Assembly: GCA_037577475.1 (NCBI GenBank)
Contig: CM075197.1
Location: forward strand, 20,906,650-20,970,649
Length of the DNA: 64,000 bases
Reading direction: 5' to 3'
DNA from: Chaunax sp. Z400
Taxonomy: Eukaryota > Chordata > Actinopteri > Lophiiformes > Chaunacidae
Part shown: positions 1-13,500 of the stretch, piece by piece
Layout of the letters: each line of letters begins with the position of its first letter
Position numbering within the stretch: position 1 is the first letter of the stretch
Made by a program: the position numbers and the translations under genes
The notes under the pieces: generated by a model
Told to the model about the DNA's origin: nothing
The model's input: the letters and a program-made list of their open reading frames with translations, nothing else
The model's database searches: none

Positions 1-2025
1 CAGGCTTAAATCTGTCAGCGGCTCAGTGGAAAAAATATCGCTAACGGCATGCTGTCATGATACTTCAGTGACTGATAGACTGTTTTGCCTGAGCAGGACT
101 TCTTCTTCTTCTCTCTGAAGAAGGAGAGACGGAGAGAGAAATGGGGATGCAAAGCTGAGTCACTGATGGATAGCATCCTGTTCCTCCTCTATGTCTACCT
201 TTGTGCTGCAACTCCCGCTGATTAATCACTTCATCATCAGTGGAAAAATGAATGAGTTGTTTGGGCTAAACCTTTCTAAATCACCTGGGTAATGACCATG
301 GGTGTGCTGAGATGCTCTGGACCCAGATGATATAGTAATGGCCTCAGCTGATTAGAGACGACATGTGGTATAATATTTGCAGAGGCGTGATAAGAATAAG
401 GGGAAGAAGACACCGAGAAGGAAGAATAGGAGGAAGAATTGTTTGGGCTGCTGAATAGGGGAAGTGGTGGTGGTGAAGAAATTAAAAGGTAGATTAATAA
501 CCATCTATAGGGGAGAATGGAAACTGATTAAGTTTGAGAGGAGATCACAATGGACTTTTTCATCCTCAGCCTCAACCATAACAGACTCAATAGATATTGC
601 CAACAGAAAAGGTCAATTTCTGTGATTGAATGTACCGGTCTTTGTCTTTAATCACCTGCCTTTTTCACATTAGACTCTTTAGATCAGTCACAGATTGTAT
701 TGATAGCCAGATAAATCAAAAGTATTTAATCACTACCCACACCAAAGATAATAATCATAATTTGTGAAACGTCCTTGTGACTGAGGTGCCAAAGGAGAAA
801 AACGGTCAAAAAGAGACTTGGTCTAAATTCTAAATGTGCTACAGCTTCGATCTGACTCAGCTTCTGTTTCCTGCTCAGCTCTAGGGAGTCCTTTACTAGG
901 AAGAGGAGAAACAATGCTTAATGCATGATAATCTCCCCCTTCTCCATAATTCAGCTGCTGCACCTCACCACCCATGACTCCTTCCACACCATTCCTCTCC
1001 CTACACAGGGATTATTATTGAAGAAAAGCGCCTATTACACACCTGGGAAGGAGACAACAAAAAAAAAAAAGAAGCAGAGAAAAACGATGTGTAGAGCCTC
1101 ACAAAAAGGAAACCTAAATCTTAGCAAATCTCTCCTGGATATGTTAAGGACAGAATAAATGCCTGAGCCAACTTCAGTTTAATTGAATCAATTAAAAGCT
1201 GAAGTACGCCTTGGTGGGAGTATTGAGGGAATGAAATGGGAGATGCAGCCAGAGAGGGGCCATGTCACCGGAGAGATCCGCTGAGAGCACTTGAGGAAAA
1301 AGATAGAGCTGCTAAATTGATTGATTTTCTGTAAATGTGAGCTGGAAAAGGAGCACAAGCAGCGGTTCACTGCAAGGCATGGGCAACACCATCACCTCCA
1401 CACACGGAGAGATCAATAGTTTTGCACACACACTGAAGTATGCACAATTTCATGAAGCTATGCACTCAAACAAGTAGAGACTTAACACATACACATAATG
1501 TGCTCTCTTTGCTCAGAGCATCACTACTGGATGCAATGAAACATTAATAATCACTGTGCTCTTGCAGAGAAGTCTGTCAGGTATACCACAACAATATTCT
1601 CCTTTAACCTCTGGTTCCGGGGAGTCAAACTCAATTTTATCCCTGCCCACATAAACATTTTGGTTGCCCTCAACATGCCATTAGTAACTGTAAGACTATA
1701 TAAATGTTCTACTTCTTAACATATTACGTCATTACCTCTACCAAGGAGGTTTCGTTTTCACCACCATTGGTTTGTTTGTCTTTCTGTCTGTTAGCAGGAT
1801 TACTCAAAAAGGTAAGAGATATTGATGACATTTTTTTTGGAGAGGTAGGGCATAGCTCAAGGAGCAATCCATTAAGTTTTGGTGTTGATCATCTGCAATT
1901 TTTTAAAGGTGCCTTTACAAATATGGAATAGGGGCAATTAGAAGACTTATGCTTCTATCTTCATGGATAATACCGACAATGCTGTATTCTTTACTCAACG
2001 GCATTCGCTTCTCTCCCATACACAG
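1..2025 (+). other. Presumed last intron of olfm2
   Basis: No exon could be supported here. Because the olfactomedin exon that starts at 2026 is only the 3' end of a gene, the stretch is most likely its last intron. It is AT-rich, with short A-tracts and scattered stop codons in all frames. A dispersed-repeat-like patch lies at about 1716-1905 and is listed separately. A pyrimidine-containing acceptor ending in cacag precedes 2026. Confidence 0.6.
1716..1905 (+). repeat. Dispersed fish repeat fragment
   Basis: The stretch with ctaccaaggaggtttcgttt, then gtttgtttgtctttctgtct, gttagcaggattactcaaaa and a later 'aagttttggtg' matches a repeat I remember as common in teleost genomes ('aaggaggttatgttttcacc', 'tctgtctgttagcaagatta', 'ttactcaaaaagttatggac'). 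The family name is not certain and no target-site duplication was identified. This is a memory-based assignment, not a database hit. Confidence 0.5.
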
Positions 2026-2700
2026 GTGTGGTCCATGGATGGTTACTTCAAGGGGCGGCGTGTCCTGGAATACCGTACAATGAATGATTTCATGAAGGGT
2101 CAGAACTTTGTGCAGCACTTGCTGCCTCACCCCTGGGCAGGTACTGGCCATGTAGTCTACAACGGCTCACTGTACTACAACAAATACCAGAGCAACATCA
2201 TCATAAAATACCACTTCCGCTCTCGAAGTGTGCTGGTGCAACGCAGCTTGAGTGGGGCCGGCTATAACAACACCTTTCCCTACTCCTGGGGCGGCTCCTC
2301 TGACATTGACCTGATGGCTGATGAGAATGGTTTATGGGCTGTTTACACCACCATCCCCAATGCTGGTAACATTGTCATCAGCCGCCTGGAGCCTCAAAGT
2401 CTGGAAGTGCTGCAGACTTGGGACACAGGCTTTCCCAAGCGCAGTGCTGGAGAGTCTTTCATGATCTGTGGCACACTTTACGTCACCAACTCCCACCTGG
2501 CTGGCGCCAAAATCTACTTTGCCTACTACACCAACACATCCAGCTACGAGTACACAGACATCCCCTTCCACAATCAATACTCCCACATCTCCATGATGGA
2601 CTACAACCCCAGGGAGAGGGTCCTGTACACCTGGAACAACGGACACCAAGTGCTCTACAATGTCACACTGTTCCAGGTTATTAAGACTTCTGGGGACTGA
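2026..2700 (+). CDS. olfm2: Noelin-2-like protein, last exon (olfactomedin domain)
   Basis: This is the terminal coding exon of a noelin; the earlier exons lie left of the window. Noelins are secreted glycoproteins that act at synapses and in the extracellular matrix, and bind AMPA-receptor complexes. The exon follows a cacag acceptor at 2021-2025, begins in phase 0 with VWSMDGYFKGRR, and encodes 224 residues to TGA at 2698-2700. It covers most of the olfactomedin beta-propeller: WAGTGHVVYNGSLYYNKYQS, RSRSVLVQRSL, NNTFPYSWGGSSDIDLMADE, AGNIVISRLEP, KRSAGESFMICGTLYVTNSH, YFAYYTNTSSYEYTD, YSHISMMDYNPRERVLYTWN and GHQVLYNVTLF. Several N-x-S/T sites and one internal Cys (in FMICG) are visible. 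The tail VIKTSGD resembles the OLFM2 ending (ISTSGDP) more than the OLFM1 ending (SDEL). OLFM1 or OLFM3 remain possible, but synteny with trip10, icam and angptl6 supports OLFM2. An ATG at 1963 in the same frame lies in the intron and is not the start. Confidence 0.88.
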   Translation: MWSMDGYFKGRRVLEYRTMNDFMKGQNFVQHLLPHPWAGTGHVVYNGSLYYNKYQSNIIIKYHFRSRSVLVQRSLSGAGYNNTFPYSWGGSSDIDLMADENGLWAVYTTIPNAGNIVISRLEPQSLEVLQTWDTGFPKRSAGESFMICGTLYVTNSHLAGAKIYFAYYTNTSSYEYTDIPFHNQYSHISMMDYNPRERVLYTWNNGHQVLYNVTLFQVIKTSGD

Positions 2701-2994
2701 GAGCTCTCAGATTGACCCACTCAAAAAATGCTGTGATCATTGTCAGGGGAGGGAGAAATGAGCTGGGTGGAGGTGGGTATGGGCTGTGGGAGATGCGGGT
2801 TGGGGGCTTCAGTGTTTGGGCATAGGCTTGGATTTTTTTTAAAGAATTTCAATCTTCATAGAGTGCTATTATTCACATTCTCAAAAAACACTTCGACAGC
2901 AATGTCGGTAAAGATACAAAGACTGAGCGCTTCTCTTTTCTTTTTCTTTCTGTGATGAGTAAGCATGGTTCTCTTTATTTGTGATGAGAAATAA
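2701..2994 (+). other. olfm2: olfm2 3' UTR start with poly(A) signals
   Basis: Sequence after the stop is non-coding. Consensus AATAAA hexamers occur at 2989-2994 and 3080-3085, with another near 3260, so the mature 3' end probably falls between about 3.0 and 3.3 kb. Which signal is used cannot be decided from sequence alone. Confidence 0.55.
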
Positions 2995-4380
2995 ATATCA
3001 GTCTTTACCATTTATGACTTTGTAGTTCCTTGTCACTTTCAAGTTCAATAGACCATCACTGTATTTTGAAGGGGTAAACAATAAAGGAGAAACTGAAATC
3101 TTGGATGTGTGTACTCCCACATGGGTGCTTCTTAAAATGAAAAAATGTGTAACATTTCTTTTTTTAAGTATGATAAATGTCAGCTTTATTTCTTCTTGAA
3201 TGGCAAAGACATTTTTATTCACTAAAAACTACCTTACACAAGAAAACACAATGTGTCTAGAATAAAACTGAAGGTGTATTTCAGCATGAAATATAAAAGA
3301 CCTTAAAATTCTAATATGCTGGATGGCGCAATTTCAAAACAATTAAAATCCTGAAATGAATGTCTCCATCTTGCTGATATTGAGTGCATTACAACCATGA
3401 CTGAATCATAAAATAAAAATGAGGTGACAGCATGTGAATACTAATAAGGCAGTCTCTCAGACTGCATTAAAAAATATCTAGAAAACATCTCATCCAATTC
3501 TCTCCATCTGAAAAAGCGAGGGCAACATGACATGTTTCCACGTACCCTCAGTGTTAAATTTAACAGCAACAGCCACATCTTATTTTTCATTTTTTTCCAT
3601 GGAGAATTGAAAGTAAAAGCAAATCATTTGGAAAAAAGGAGCGGGTGATGGTTGGAAGGGTTGAGAGGTGCAAACAGAGAATGAGAGGCGAAATGTAGAA
3701 GGAATTCTAAGAGCATTTAGAGAAATGCTCAAATACAAGCCATACAATGGGACACTGCTCATGTGAAATTATCAAGCTGCAAACTTTAAATTATTTTTTT
3801 TATTATGTATAACTGAAAGGATTCTGAAGCCACATTGGCTTTACCCCCTATGCTCTCTGCTGTATAGGGAGTGAAAAGAAAGCATCCCAGTGTATATCAA
3901 TTCTTTGCACAGGCAATGGTGGCCATACAGTAGGAGACAAAGAATAAAATAAGAGAGTCCACTATTCTTTTCCCAAGTAACCATGGTGATCGAATTCTTC
4001 CTGGGTGACCTTTCTATCAGTAAAGTGCAGTGCTGAAGAGAACCCTGATGAGTTCATACACAGTAGTGGCTGACATTTAAGGCACAATACAAAACACAAC
4101 AATGCAGATTATCCAACACTCTATACTGCAATATATACTGCAATATAAACTACCTTGCAGAGATGTAATAAACATTGGGGAGTTCTAATAATACAAAATG
4201 TTATCGACAATGGTAACCTGCAGTTGTACCTGAAAATATACAATTAAGATGAGAGTGGAAAACTGCTGCTCTTGCTGCCCTGTGATCAAATCCACCACAG
4301 CATCGTCTCTCTGCTCCCCGCACTGTCTAAACAAAAACATTGATAAATAAAAAGATAACTGGAATGCCCAGCCAGCTTCT

Positions 4381-4394
4381 GGGGGGGGGGGGGG
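4381..4394. repeat. Poly-G run
   Basis: Fourteen consecutive G residues on the plus strand, flanked by 'cttct' and 'agagagaaag'. Simple-sequence run; such runs are often length-variable and prone to sequencing error. Confidence 0.9.
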
Positions 4395-7132
4395 GAGAGA
4401 AAGTCCTTCCTGAATGTGCTGGTAACTATCAGGACAGAAGGTTACTAATGGTAAAAACTATTTAAAAGAAGTATTTTCAGCAATACACAAAGGTATTTAT
4501 TGTTGGGCGTGATTGCTTAAAATGAGCCTCCAATTCCTGGCCAACAGAAGCATAAAGGAAGGAAGTAGTGACTGCACACAAATAAAACAATTTCCATGAT
4601 CAAATAAAGTGAAAAACAAAGTCACTAGACTGTAAAGATTCGTCTGAGAAATGTGAAAGAAACATCTATCCATTCATGCCCATAATTTACTTGCGTAAGA
4701 CATATTTTACTTTAATCCATTTGGACTTAATATATATCTGAGTTACTATTATACATTACACTAATATCTAGTAGTGCAGGATTACATCAATAATATCAGT
4801 TATTGGGAGTGTTTGCTGCTAGCAGTGTAACCACTGCCTCCAGCACGTGACAAGGACACATTACTAGCAATATAAACACCGGTCAGTGTGCTATTGTGCC
4901 AACTAATGCTCAGAGCCAAGGGCCAATTGTCGCAATAATGATATAGATCAGAAGCATAATGAACAGGATCACCATTATGGGCGGTCCCATTTGAGTATTG
5001 AATTATTGCCAGAGTGGGTCATCTTCAGTTAAATTGTACTTGACATGCACAACGTTGGTCAGCAACAGCACTAATGTGTCTCCTTTGCACAATTGAATCT
5101 TGATAGAGAAAAATGTTTTTGAAAATGATTAAGGCTGTTCAGGGGCTTACAACCACTGCACTGCTTCACATAGTGAACCCAGTAAATCTATCAAACATAG
5201 TGGAGATGTATTACTTTGCAAAACAGTCCCATGCAGCAAACTTCAGGTGTGTCTGCACATCACAGAGGTCCTGCTTGCTTCTCAAACAGAGAACATTTTC
5301 CCTTGAACACATCAGGTTCATTTGATTTAATCAAATTGCTTTCAAAAGAAGGTCTTGTCCCATTTGAAATTAAAACAATGACTTGTTTTAACTTGTGTCT
5401 GTAAGTTAACAAACATAAATGACCTAAACTAAACCATGTAGTTTTGTTGTCTAAACCTAACCACTGTGTTTATTTTCATCACCATGACAATGTAGGTCAC
5501 CTAACTATAGCCTGATCTTCATAGTGATTAATGGGGTATCACTTATATGTAAAATTAGACTTTGGTATATGCATTGCATGCAATTTTAAAGTTTGAAGTT
5601 GTGTTACTTGCACACAGATTGATGAGATTTACGTGTTTGTCAAGCCCATTGGGTTGACAATACTTCATTGGAGACATTGCGCAGACTAAAATCAATATGC
5701 TGAACTAAATGAGCAAAATGAATCCAGATTTACTCGTGAGATTTTGCTAAGATTTGAGATTTGCGAATGTGTCGATCAAACTGTAACTGATGAAAAGAAA
5801 TATGTTTGCATGCAGATCTTTCTCAACGATGCATTAAAAGACAGGCAGATGGTTATTCTGGACACAAAATTAAGTGAGACTTTTAAATGATGCATAAAGA
5901 CAAATATTCATATTTCAGATTATAAACAAGTTTAACTTGTGAGAGAATAGAAAGGGACATTTACTGTATTTGATCCAAAGGACAATATGATAATGTATGA
6001 AATTAATTTGCCATTTGTAATCAGTTGTACAGTCAAACAGCCACAGAATAATATAAAGCAGATTATGTTGATGTTGTAATCAAAAATTCATACCGTGCAT
6101 ATCCAAGTTACCAAGACAGTAGGAATGTTTTTCAACTTTTTTCAAGATTTACAAAGAATTGTCGATATGTAGTAAGTGTCTTCTCTTGGCTCTCTGAAGC
6201 AGAGTTGTGTGGTACATAAGATAGCAGATAGCAATGTATGACACAGTGCTACAGAGTATTAGCACAATGAAAGTTTAGAGCGCCGCTGTTTGTCATGCTT
6301 GGTCAAACATGGAGGAAACTGCTACCCTTTGTAGGGCTCTGCAATGACTTTGCCAGAACGTTTCCTTGCAAAGTTATATAGGTCCCTCGGGGAAACAAAA
6401 GAACCAACTTTAAAATTAAAGTTGGCCTGAATAATAAGTAACCAATACAGAATTTTTATTTGGGTGATGTATTAACCTGCAGAAGTCCCTCAGCCTGAGC
6501 AGCACCTTGCATTAATTCAGCTTAGAAACCCCAACGGAACGATAGACCACACCGTGTCATTGGTGGCTTGATTTGCTTAGAGTGGCTTTAAGAATGCATT
6601 GTCACATGTACTTGAACAGACTGTGTGAGTGCAGATATGGCAGCGGTACAACTAGTTTGATAGAGTGCACAGGGGTGAGCTTCATGCAACAGAGAAGAGA
6701 GAGACACAAGAATTAAGAAGCAAACCCAGTTCCCACTTTATCAGTCAGCCACCTGCAGGAAGAAGGGTTTGTTGTGATGGAAATACAATCACCTGTGTGT
6801 GCAGTTGCTTTTGACTCACTCCTCTGTGATTATAGTGCTTTCTTTTCCTTCTCCGTATCCACATCAATATCCGTACTAGTCTTCTGACATCCCTTGTTCC
6901 TTCTCTTGTTTCATGTCTCCTAATTCACTGTTTCCTTCACTTTACCATTTGAAACAACACCTCCTCTAATCCAGATTCTCCATAAACAAACCTTTTCTCA
7001 ACTCTCTGCCCATTGAGGTGACACAGAAGGACTCCGAACGGTGCTGTGAACATTTGTATCTTCATGTTTAAACATAACTTCCACTCAGTTTTGTTATCTC
7101 CCCCCCAAACATTTCATATTCATGGTTTGACA

Positions 7133-7165
7133 CAAAAAAAAGAAGAAAAAAAAGAAAAAAAAAGA
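7133..7165. repeat. A/G-rich simple tract
   Basis: Runs of A broken by single G residues (aaaaaaaagaagaaaaaaa and so on). Low-complexity sequence with no coding support. Confidence 0.8.
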
Positions 7166-10100
7166 ATTGCGCCAGGGAGTAAAAATGGAATAGCGGGTCA
7201 TTGAGAGAGGAGGTGATTTTACTCCACTTAGCTCATCAGAGAACAATTCCCATTAATTGGCTCGTTGATTGTGTTTTGAGTTTACATTGATTCAGCACTC
7301 ACACCCTTAATCTCATTACATACCATTATGTGAAGGACAGTAAAATAGAATTATTCTGGACTACTACCATGAGGGATTCAGTGTTATAACCCTAATGACA
7401 TTGCACACCTTGCAGTGCCTCTTTCTGTAATTAAAGAAAGAAAAATGAAATGAAGTTTTTGCTCTGGTGTGCATATCAGCTGAGTGTAAGTGTATCTGGG
7501 GCCAAAAAAATACCACCTGTTTTTAGGCAGACAGCAAGAGAGCCCCAACAGCGCTACCTGAACAGGACAGGCAGATTCAAAAACTGTACGTCATATTGTT
7601 AAAATGAAAGAGAAAAGACTGGTATTGTATGCTTTCCTCCGGCATTTTCAGAGCAAAGCTCAAATGAGAGCTTTTGAGGCATTTATAGGACCAGGTCAAA
7701 TACAAAATCAAAATATGCTAAACATAATGCAAGGAGCTCAAACGTATGTGCAAGGAGAGAACAAATAACGCAAGCTGATGCAATAAAATTATCAGCTAAC
7801 AACATGTAGTCAATCACGCAGAGGCTATTTAAGCACAGCATGTGTGAATGATGTGATTGTTTTCCTTTTCAAAAGCAGTAGTTCCAAAAATCAATGACTG
7901 AATATATTATCATAAGGCACAAGCAAAGACAGAGAGCTATTGATTTAATGATTTAACTGTTATGAACAAATACATCACTTAATGTTGTCTCCCATCTTTT
8001 ACACACTTACATGGGGAAATCTACCAGATTGGGGCTACAAATAAACTATAGAGATAATGGATTCAAATAAATGCTGAAGTAAACCAATAATTTATCCAGG
8101 AGAGATTTGACTTTATCTAAGAAATAAAAAATAAAAACCATTGCAAAAACAATTTTAAGCATTTGACACAGGTTTCGGGTTAATATTGGAACTGGAAGTG
8201 TCTATTTTCATTCAGGGTGTACGTTTATGAAATTGAACACTCCCAGCATTAGAAAATGTAGCGCCGATCATAAGCTGTAAGAATTCAAAGGTGGCACTCG
8301 CAAACAATCACAAAGTTCAGGCAAGCGAGGTGATGGGTTGAGAGGGAGACTGTCAGATATCCCAGGCCTTCTCTACTGTATGTCAGTGAGGCAATAAGGT
8401 GCTGTTCTCTCTCCTACATGATCAAAAGAGATTAGAGGGGCTCAGAGAATACAGAAAACCTGTTCCTCTGTCCTACATTCTGTGACAAAAAAAGAGAAAA
8501 AAAAAGTGCTGTCAGAAAACACATGAGGATGGCAACAAGGAAGGAGCCAATTTGACAGAGTGAAGTGCCATGTGACCCATAGACAGACCTTTTTGCACCA
8601 AAATCAAAGGGCCAAATCTCCAAGCACACCACCACAGTGTTTGCATTAGTGGACTGCACATATTTGGAACTGTGGATGATTTTATCTTGCATCAAAATTA
8701 AGAATTTACCAAACTGTCTTCCTTTTTCTTTAACAGAGCGCACAAGGGCTATCACTTCTATATCCCCAGTATATCCATATGAATACAACAGTGCCTGACT
8801 GTGAGCACGTACACATACCTTTAACAGTCAACAGCACCTGCTGTGGCAAATCCTCACCTGCCACATCACATGATTACAGGTGACTTCACCGAGTAACACA
8901 ATAACACAATTGCATAATCGATGACCTTAATGTCTAGAGAGAATATGTACCTACAAACCAATGAACCACATGTACATGTATTACCAGGAAAACTAGCTCT
9001 GTGAATTTGAAAGATCACAATAAAAGCTTAAAAAAAGGACCTATCAACATTAATACAAATCTTCCAATCTTCCAAATGTACACCAAATCTACTGTATTAG
9101 CCAGTCTCAGTGCAAGATACAGGGAAGGAAATCTCATTGAAATTTTTGATCAGCCAACATGGTCACCCGGAGAGAAGATATGGTAAGAAAGAAAACAAAT
9201 TCTGTGAGGAGATAGTAGGATATAAATAATCTGTTTGTTTAAAGAGAACGTAAACGTTGTTGGCACAATGTCAGCAAAGGAACGTCTCTTCACATTGTTA
9301 GCTCATGTTCTAAATTAAATCAAATGTTGTCAGATTGTTTTTTTGTTTTTTAAATCACATATTTCCATCATACATAAAACATAAGCTACGGTTTATAACC
9401 TATAGTGGACCTCTGGGATCACGTTTTATTGAACATGTAGGTGTCCAAAATTAATAAATAATTTTTTTTTCATGCGTATATCTCACTCAGTAAGGATATC
9501 AATTAACGTTCCTTTTTGATTTATTCAGTGCTGCTGAATGTTTTACTGTATATATTACATCTGCTTCAGTAGCTGTTTATGCAGTATCTGCTTGTTTATA
9601 CATTATTGGTTCTACTCTCAGAATAGAGATGTGGGCGAGGGTTTGACTACATTTGTTTTTATCTCACATCATTAGTGTAGTAGTAGAATAAAATTCATGG
9701 TGAATTAATTTGAATATTTTTTGACCTCCCACCCTGACCGCCAAAACTTAAATTGATATTATTTCTCAGGTATGTTTTGAGGCAGTTTCAAATATATATC
9801 AAATATCTCTACCAGTTATTCTTTTTGCTCTCTCTCTCTCTCTCCCTCCCTCCCTCTCCGCCTATAGTGTGAGCTGAATTTTGTTCCAGGTTGAGATGTG
9901 TGAGTTCACATTGCTCCTATGAAGCTGTTGCATAATTCATGCCTATAGAATCTATCGTATATGTAGTCTGTCTTTACCCACACATTCATGAAGCTATTTC
10001 GCCATACCTCACACATGCAGAGGCTTGACATTTAATAAGGGTTTAGGAATTCATTCATGTGGGAAAGCACAAAAGCCTCACAATGAAATTACTGAAGACA

Positions 10101-10199
10101 AAAATCCGTGAGGGTGCATTTGTATTGGGGTGATCATTTTTCTTCAACTTCCATTAGGAAGAATAATTCCACTACTCGTCTTTTAGGTGACCAGGGACG

Positions 10200-10570
10200 T
10201 TTACCTACCTTTTTAATAAATATTCAAAAGCATTAAAAGGTTTTCACCAGGGAAATACTGCCATTTCCTGTTTCCACTGCAGCGCGGCAGAAACCAACCC
10301 TTGTCACCTCTGGAGCAACAAAAAGTTAGGTAATTAAAAACAGTCGCGTCAGCCCCACCCGCCCATAAACATCGCAGGCTGCATGCGCAGTGCCCCATTA
10401 ATATGCAAATTGGACTTAGGGTTGTGATCACGGCACTTTACTGATCCAGTTATTAAATTAATTTCCCCCAAACAAGCAGCATTGGCTGCTGAGTTAGTCA
10501 ATGGGTTTTCCCTTTATCTGCGTATATTAATGAGCCTTTATCAATTTTACATTCATTACAGCGAAACGAT
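10200..10570. promoter_or_regulatory. Candidate conserved non-coding element
   Basis: A patch denser in homeodomain and POU-type motifs than its surroundings: gttaggtaattaaaaacag near 10324, the octamer attaatatgcaaattgg near 10397, and tattaatgagcctttatcaa near 10526. It also includes a short CpG-containing segment (gcgcggcag, cagtcgcgtcag, gcatgcgcag). This suggests a developmental enhancer; conservation was not tested. Confidence 0.25.
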
Positions 10571-13500
10571 GGGGGGGACAGTGCATGTTGGCTGCCACCC
10601 TGTGGCTGGCCACCCTGCTCTGTAGTCACAGACGTTCAGCTGGTCGTTCATCACCAGAGGAGCCCCGGTGCACATAGGGACCAGGATCCCCGTATAATCT
10701 CACTGCACTCCCCTCACAAGCCCAGTCTCATCTATCAGGCATTCCATGCACAGCTACGTATTTGGATGGCATGTTCAAGTTGTTGCAGGAACAGCAACAG
10801 GTGATGTAAGACTGCAACCAAAATGCTGCAGTCTCTGTGGAGCAGCACTGTCAAAGCTCTGATCGCTGGTGAGAATAGCAGACTGCAATTCAGCTTGAAT
10901 TATTCACACACACGCACAGACACACACAAATATTTTGTGGGTTATCAACACAGTATGTGATAAGACACTGACACAAGATGAAAAGAAGCCCTGCTGGTAG
11001 GGCAGTGACACCGAAAAATAAAATTAAAATGACAGGCTGCTAATATTTTGTTGTCTCTACTGACAAATGCACAGAAAACACACAAAAACTAACTTAACAC
11101 AACATGAAAACAACTGACTTTCAATGATCAACTGAACAAAGATGAGGGGGAGACCAGGTGAAAGGGACTTTTCCTGGATGCTGTTGGGGACAGATTTGAT
11201 TGTTTGTTTTGCTTGCCATCGTTTATTTGTATCTGAATTGACCTTGGGCGAAGACTGGAGCAGGGGGACATTAGAAAACCAGCGAGCATCGTTACAGCAA
11301 TTATAGGAAATCATGGGCTACAGGGAGCAATTATGTGCTTTGTGTTTCCAATCCTGCATGGGAGAGCAATGGGGGGAAAAGATGAAGAAGAGCGTACATC
11401 AAAAAAATCAAGCTCTAGGCAAGAAGAAGAAAGTGAAGCGTGAGTGCAGGATGAGGAGAGGAAGCAAAGACAGAGCTTGGTGGAATATGAGCGGAGGTGG
11501 CTGGTTGGCAGTCATGTTTGTGAGAGGATAAAGAGGAAAGCAGGAATGAAGAGGAATTTCAATGGCAGAGAAGTGGACTCATCAGTATAATTGAGTGAAC
11601 GCTAAAAAGGTAAATGAACAAAAGAGACGATACCTCTACTTCAGTCTCCAGAGCTTACATTTTCTGCCGTCTACGATTTCTAATACAGCATCTTGTTCCT
11701 TTAAGGCATAAATTTCAAATGGCTCTGTGTCCCCACTCTAGCTGTTCACACTGCCAGATCTGAGTGGTGACGAGATGGCCTGGCAACACGGTCAGGCTGA
11801 GTCTGGGGCTGGGCTGATAAGAGTGAGGTGGAGGAGGTCACTGAGCTCACTGTATTGAGACATAACCGCCGGTCAATTCAATTTCCTTGAGGACACTGGA
11901 GTCCAAACCACAATCTGAACATTTCATATCACATCCGAGCTCCTCTCACCCTTTTCCTAATCTCATCAGAGGAAGAAAAAGGAAGAAAGGTAGAGGAGTG
12001 AGTGAGAGAAAACATGAAAAAAGAGACGGATAGTGTCACTTGATAGTTGTCCGCTGGGTTGGAAACTTTGAAGGTTACTGCAATGGAGGAGAAAATCTTA
12101 ATTTCCTGGCAGTAACCAGTGATTGAGCTTGAACTGATCTCAAGAGGGAATGAGAGAAGAAACATCAGTGAACACATTCACAAACAGATTCAGAAAAGCT
12201 TTAGTGCTCAGACAAACATTCAAATACTGTCGGGACGTCGGGGTCTATAAAAGAGAAGAATCAGCCTCTTCCCAGTGCTTTAATTATTCATATCAGCATG
12301 TGCTTGACTTTCAGAGGAGAGTAGGCGCGGTACACATACAGGCCACCCAGTGGATCAAACGATGCCGACTGCAACAGAGGAACCAGCGACAAAAAGACGA
12401 TACCACCCCTCTGATTCAGAAACAAAAAGAGTGGAGGATGAGTGGGAGCAGCCAAAGGAAGGATGAAGGGTACAGAGCAGTAATCTAAAGTTGAATGGAG
12501 ACTTATGGATGCCTGTGGACACTCACGGGCCTGGAACAAAATAAAAGATTGAAAGTTTGCATCCTCTGCCTATACTTGGAGCAAACATGGTCAAGATTTG
12601 TCTTTATTTTGCAGCTCCCAACTTTTGATTAACTCCACTTGAATTCATAATGCTGGGCAAACGGTCACACAAAGTTCAAACCTGCGGAGCTCATTCGATC
12701 CCTCCAGTGATACTGTCAGGCTGCTGCAATGGATGGACATCGCAGTGGAGCAGGCATACATCAGCAGGCAAGAGGACCTAGGCCCTCCGCACTATTGCAG
12801 ACAGGACCAGTCAACGGGCTGCCTGTCCAACTTGTCCAAAAAAGTATGAACCTGAAAATGAGCATATGTCACCGTTATAAATGTAGATTTACTTGTACTG
12901 TCTGCAAAAGACAGTACAGGGTCATTCTCTGGATAATCTATCACATGTCACCAAAGCGGTTAAGAATTTTGGTTCAAATTTTAAATGTCTCCTCAGGACG
13001 AAAATGAAATGATGTGGGAGAGTTGGCATTTTTCAACAGGTGCATAGTCATTATTTTTGAAAAAGGAAAGTGATTACCGCGGGGAGATTTCTTTTCACTG
13101 CCTCACCCCCCCCATTGTATTAATCTAGTATGGTCTGATATCTGATCATTTCTGATTTCATATATCATGCGGTGAAGGCTAATATTGTGGTTCAGACCAT
13201 TTGTGAGACTTTGTTAGAACGGACAAGGAGTTCATACAAGTAGATGGCAGAAATTAAAGCTGATGCTGAAAGAATATGAACTAATGTTGTAGCAGCAAAT
13301 TCATCAGTACTGAAAATGCAGAGGCAGAGATGAGAGGGGATGAAGAGGTTGTGATGAGCAGCTGAGCAAAAGAAGAGAGGCTGATGAAATGATCAGCGTT
13401 TAGAGGTAGGGAGAGGCAAGATATTGGCTGATAATCAGAGGCCCTGGGCCCACATGCAATCATGCAGTATTTCTGCTTATTTGAACTGAATCAACAGTCA

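Noticed and set aside
1963..2025. In-frame ATG upstream of the olfactomedin exon
   Set aside because: A cacag acceptor precedes 2026 and the upstream residues do not match noelins, so this is intron.
2332..2649. Minus-strand and second plus-strand frames inside the olfm2 exon
   Set aside because: Shadows of the olfactomedin exon; the translations have no recognisable domain.
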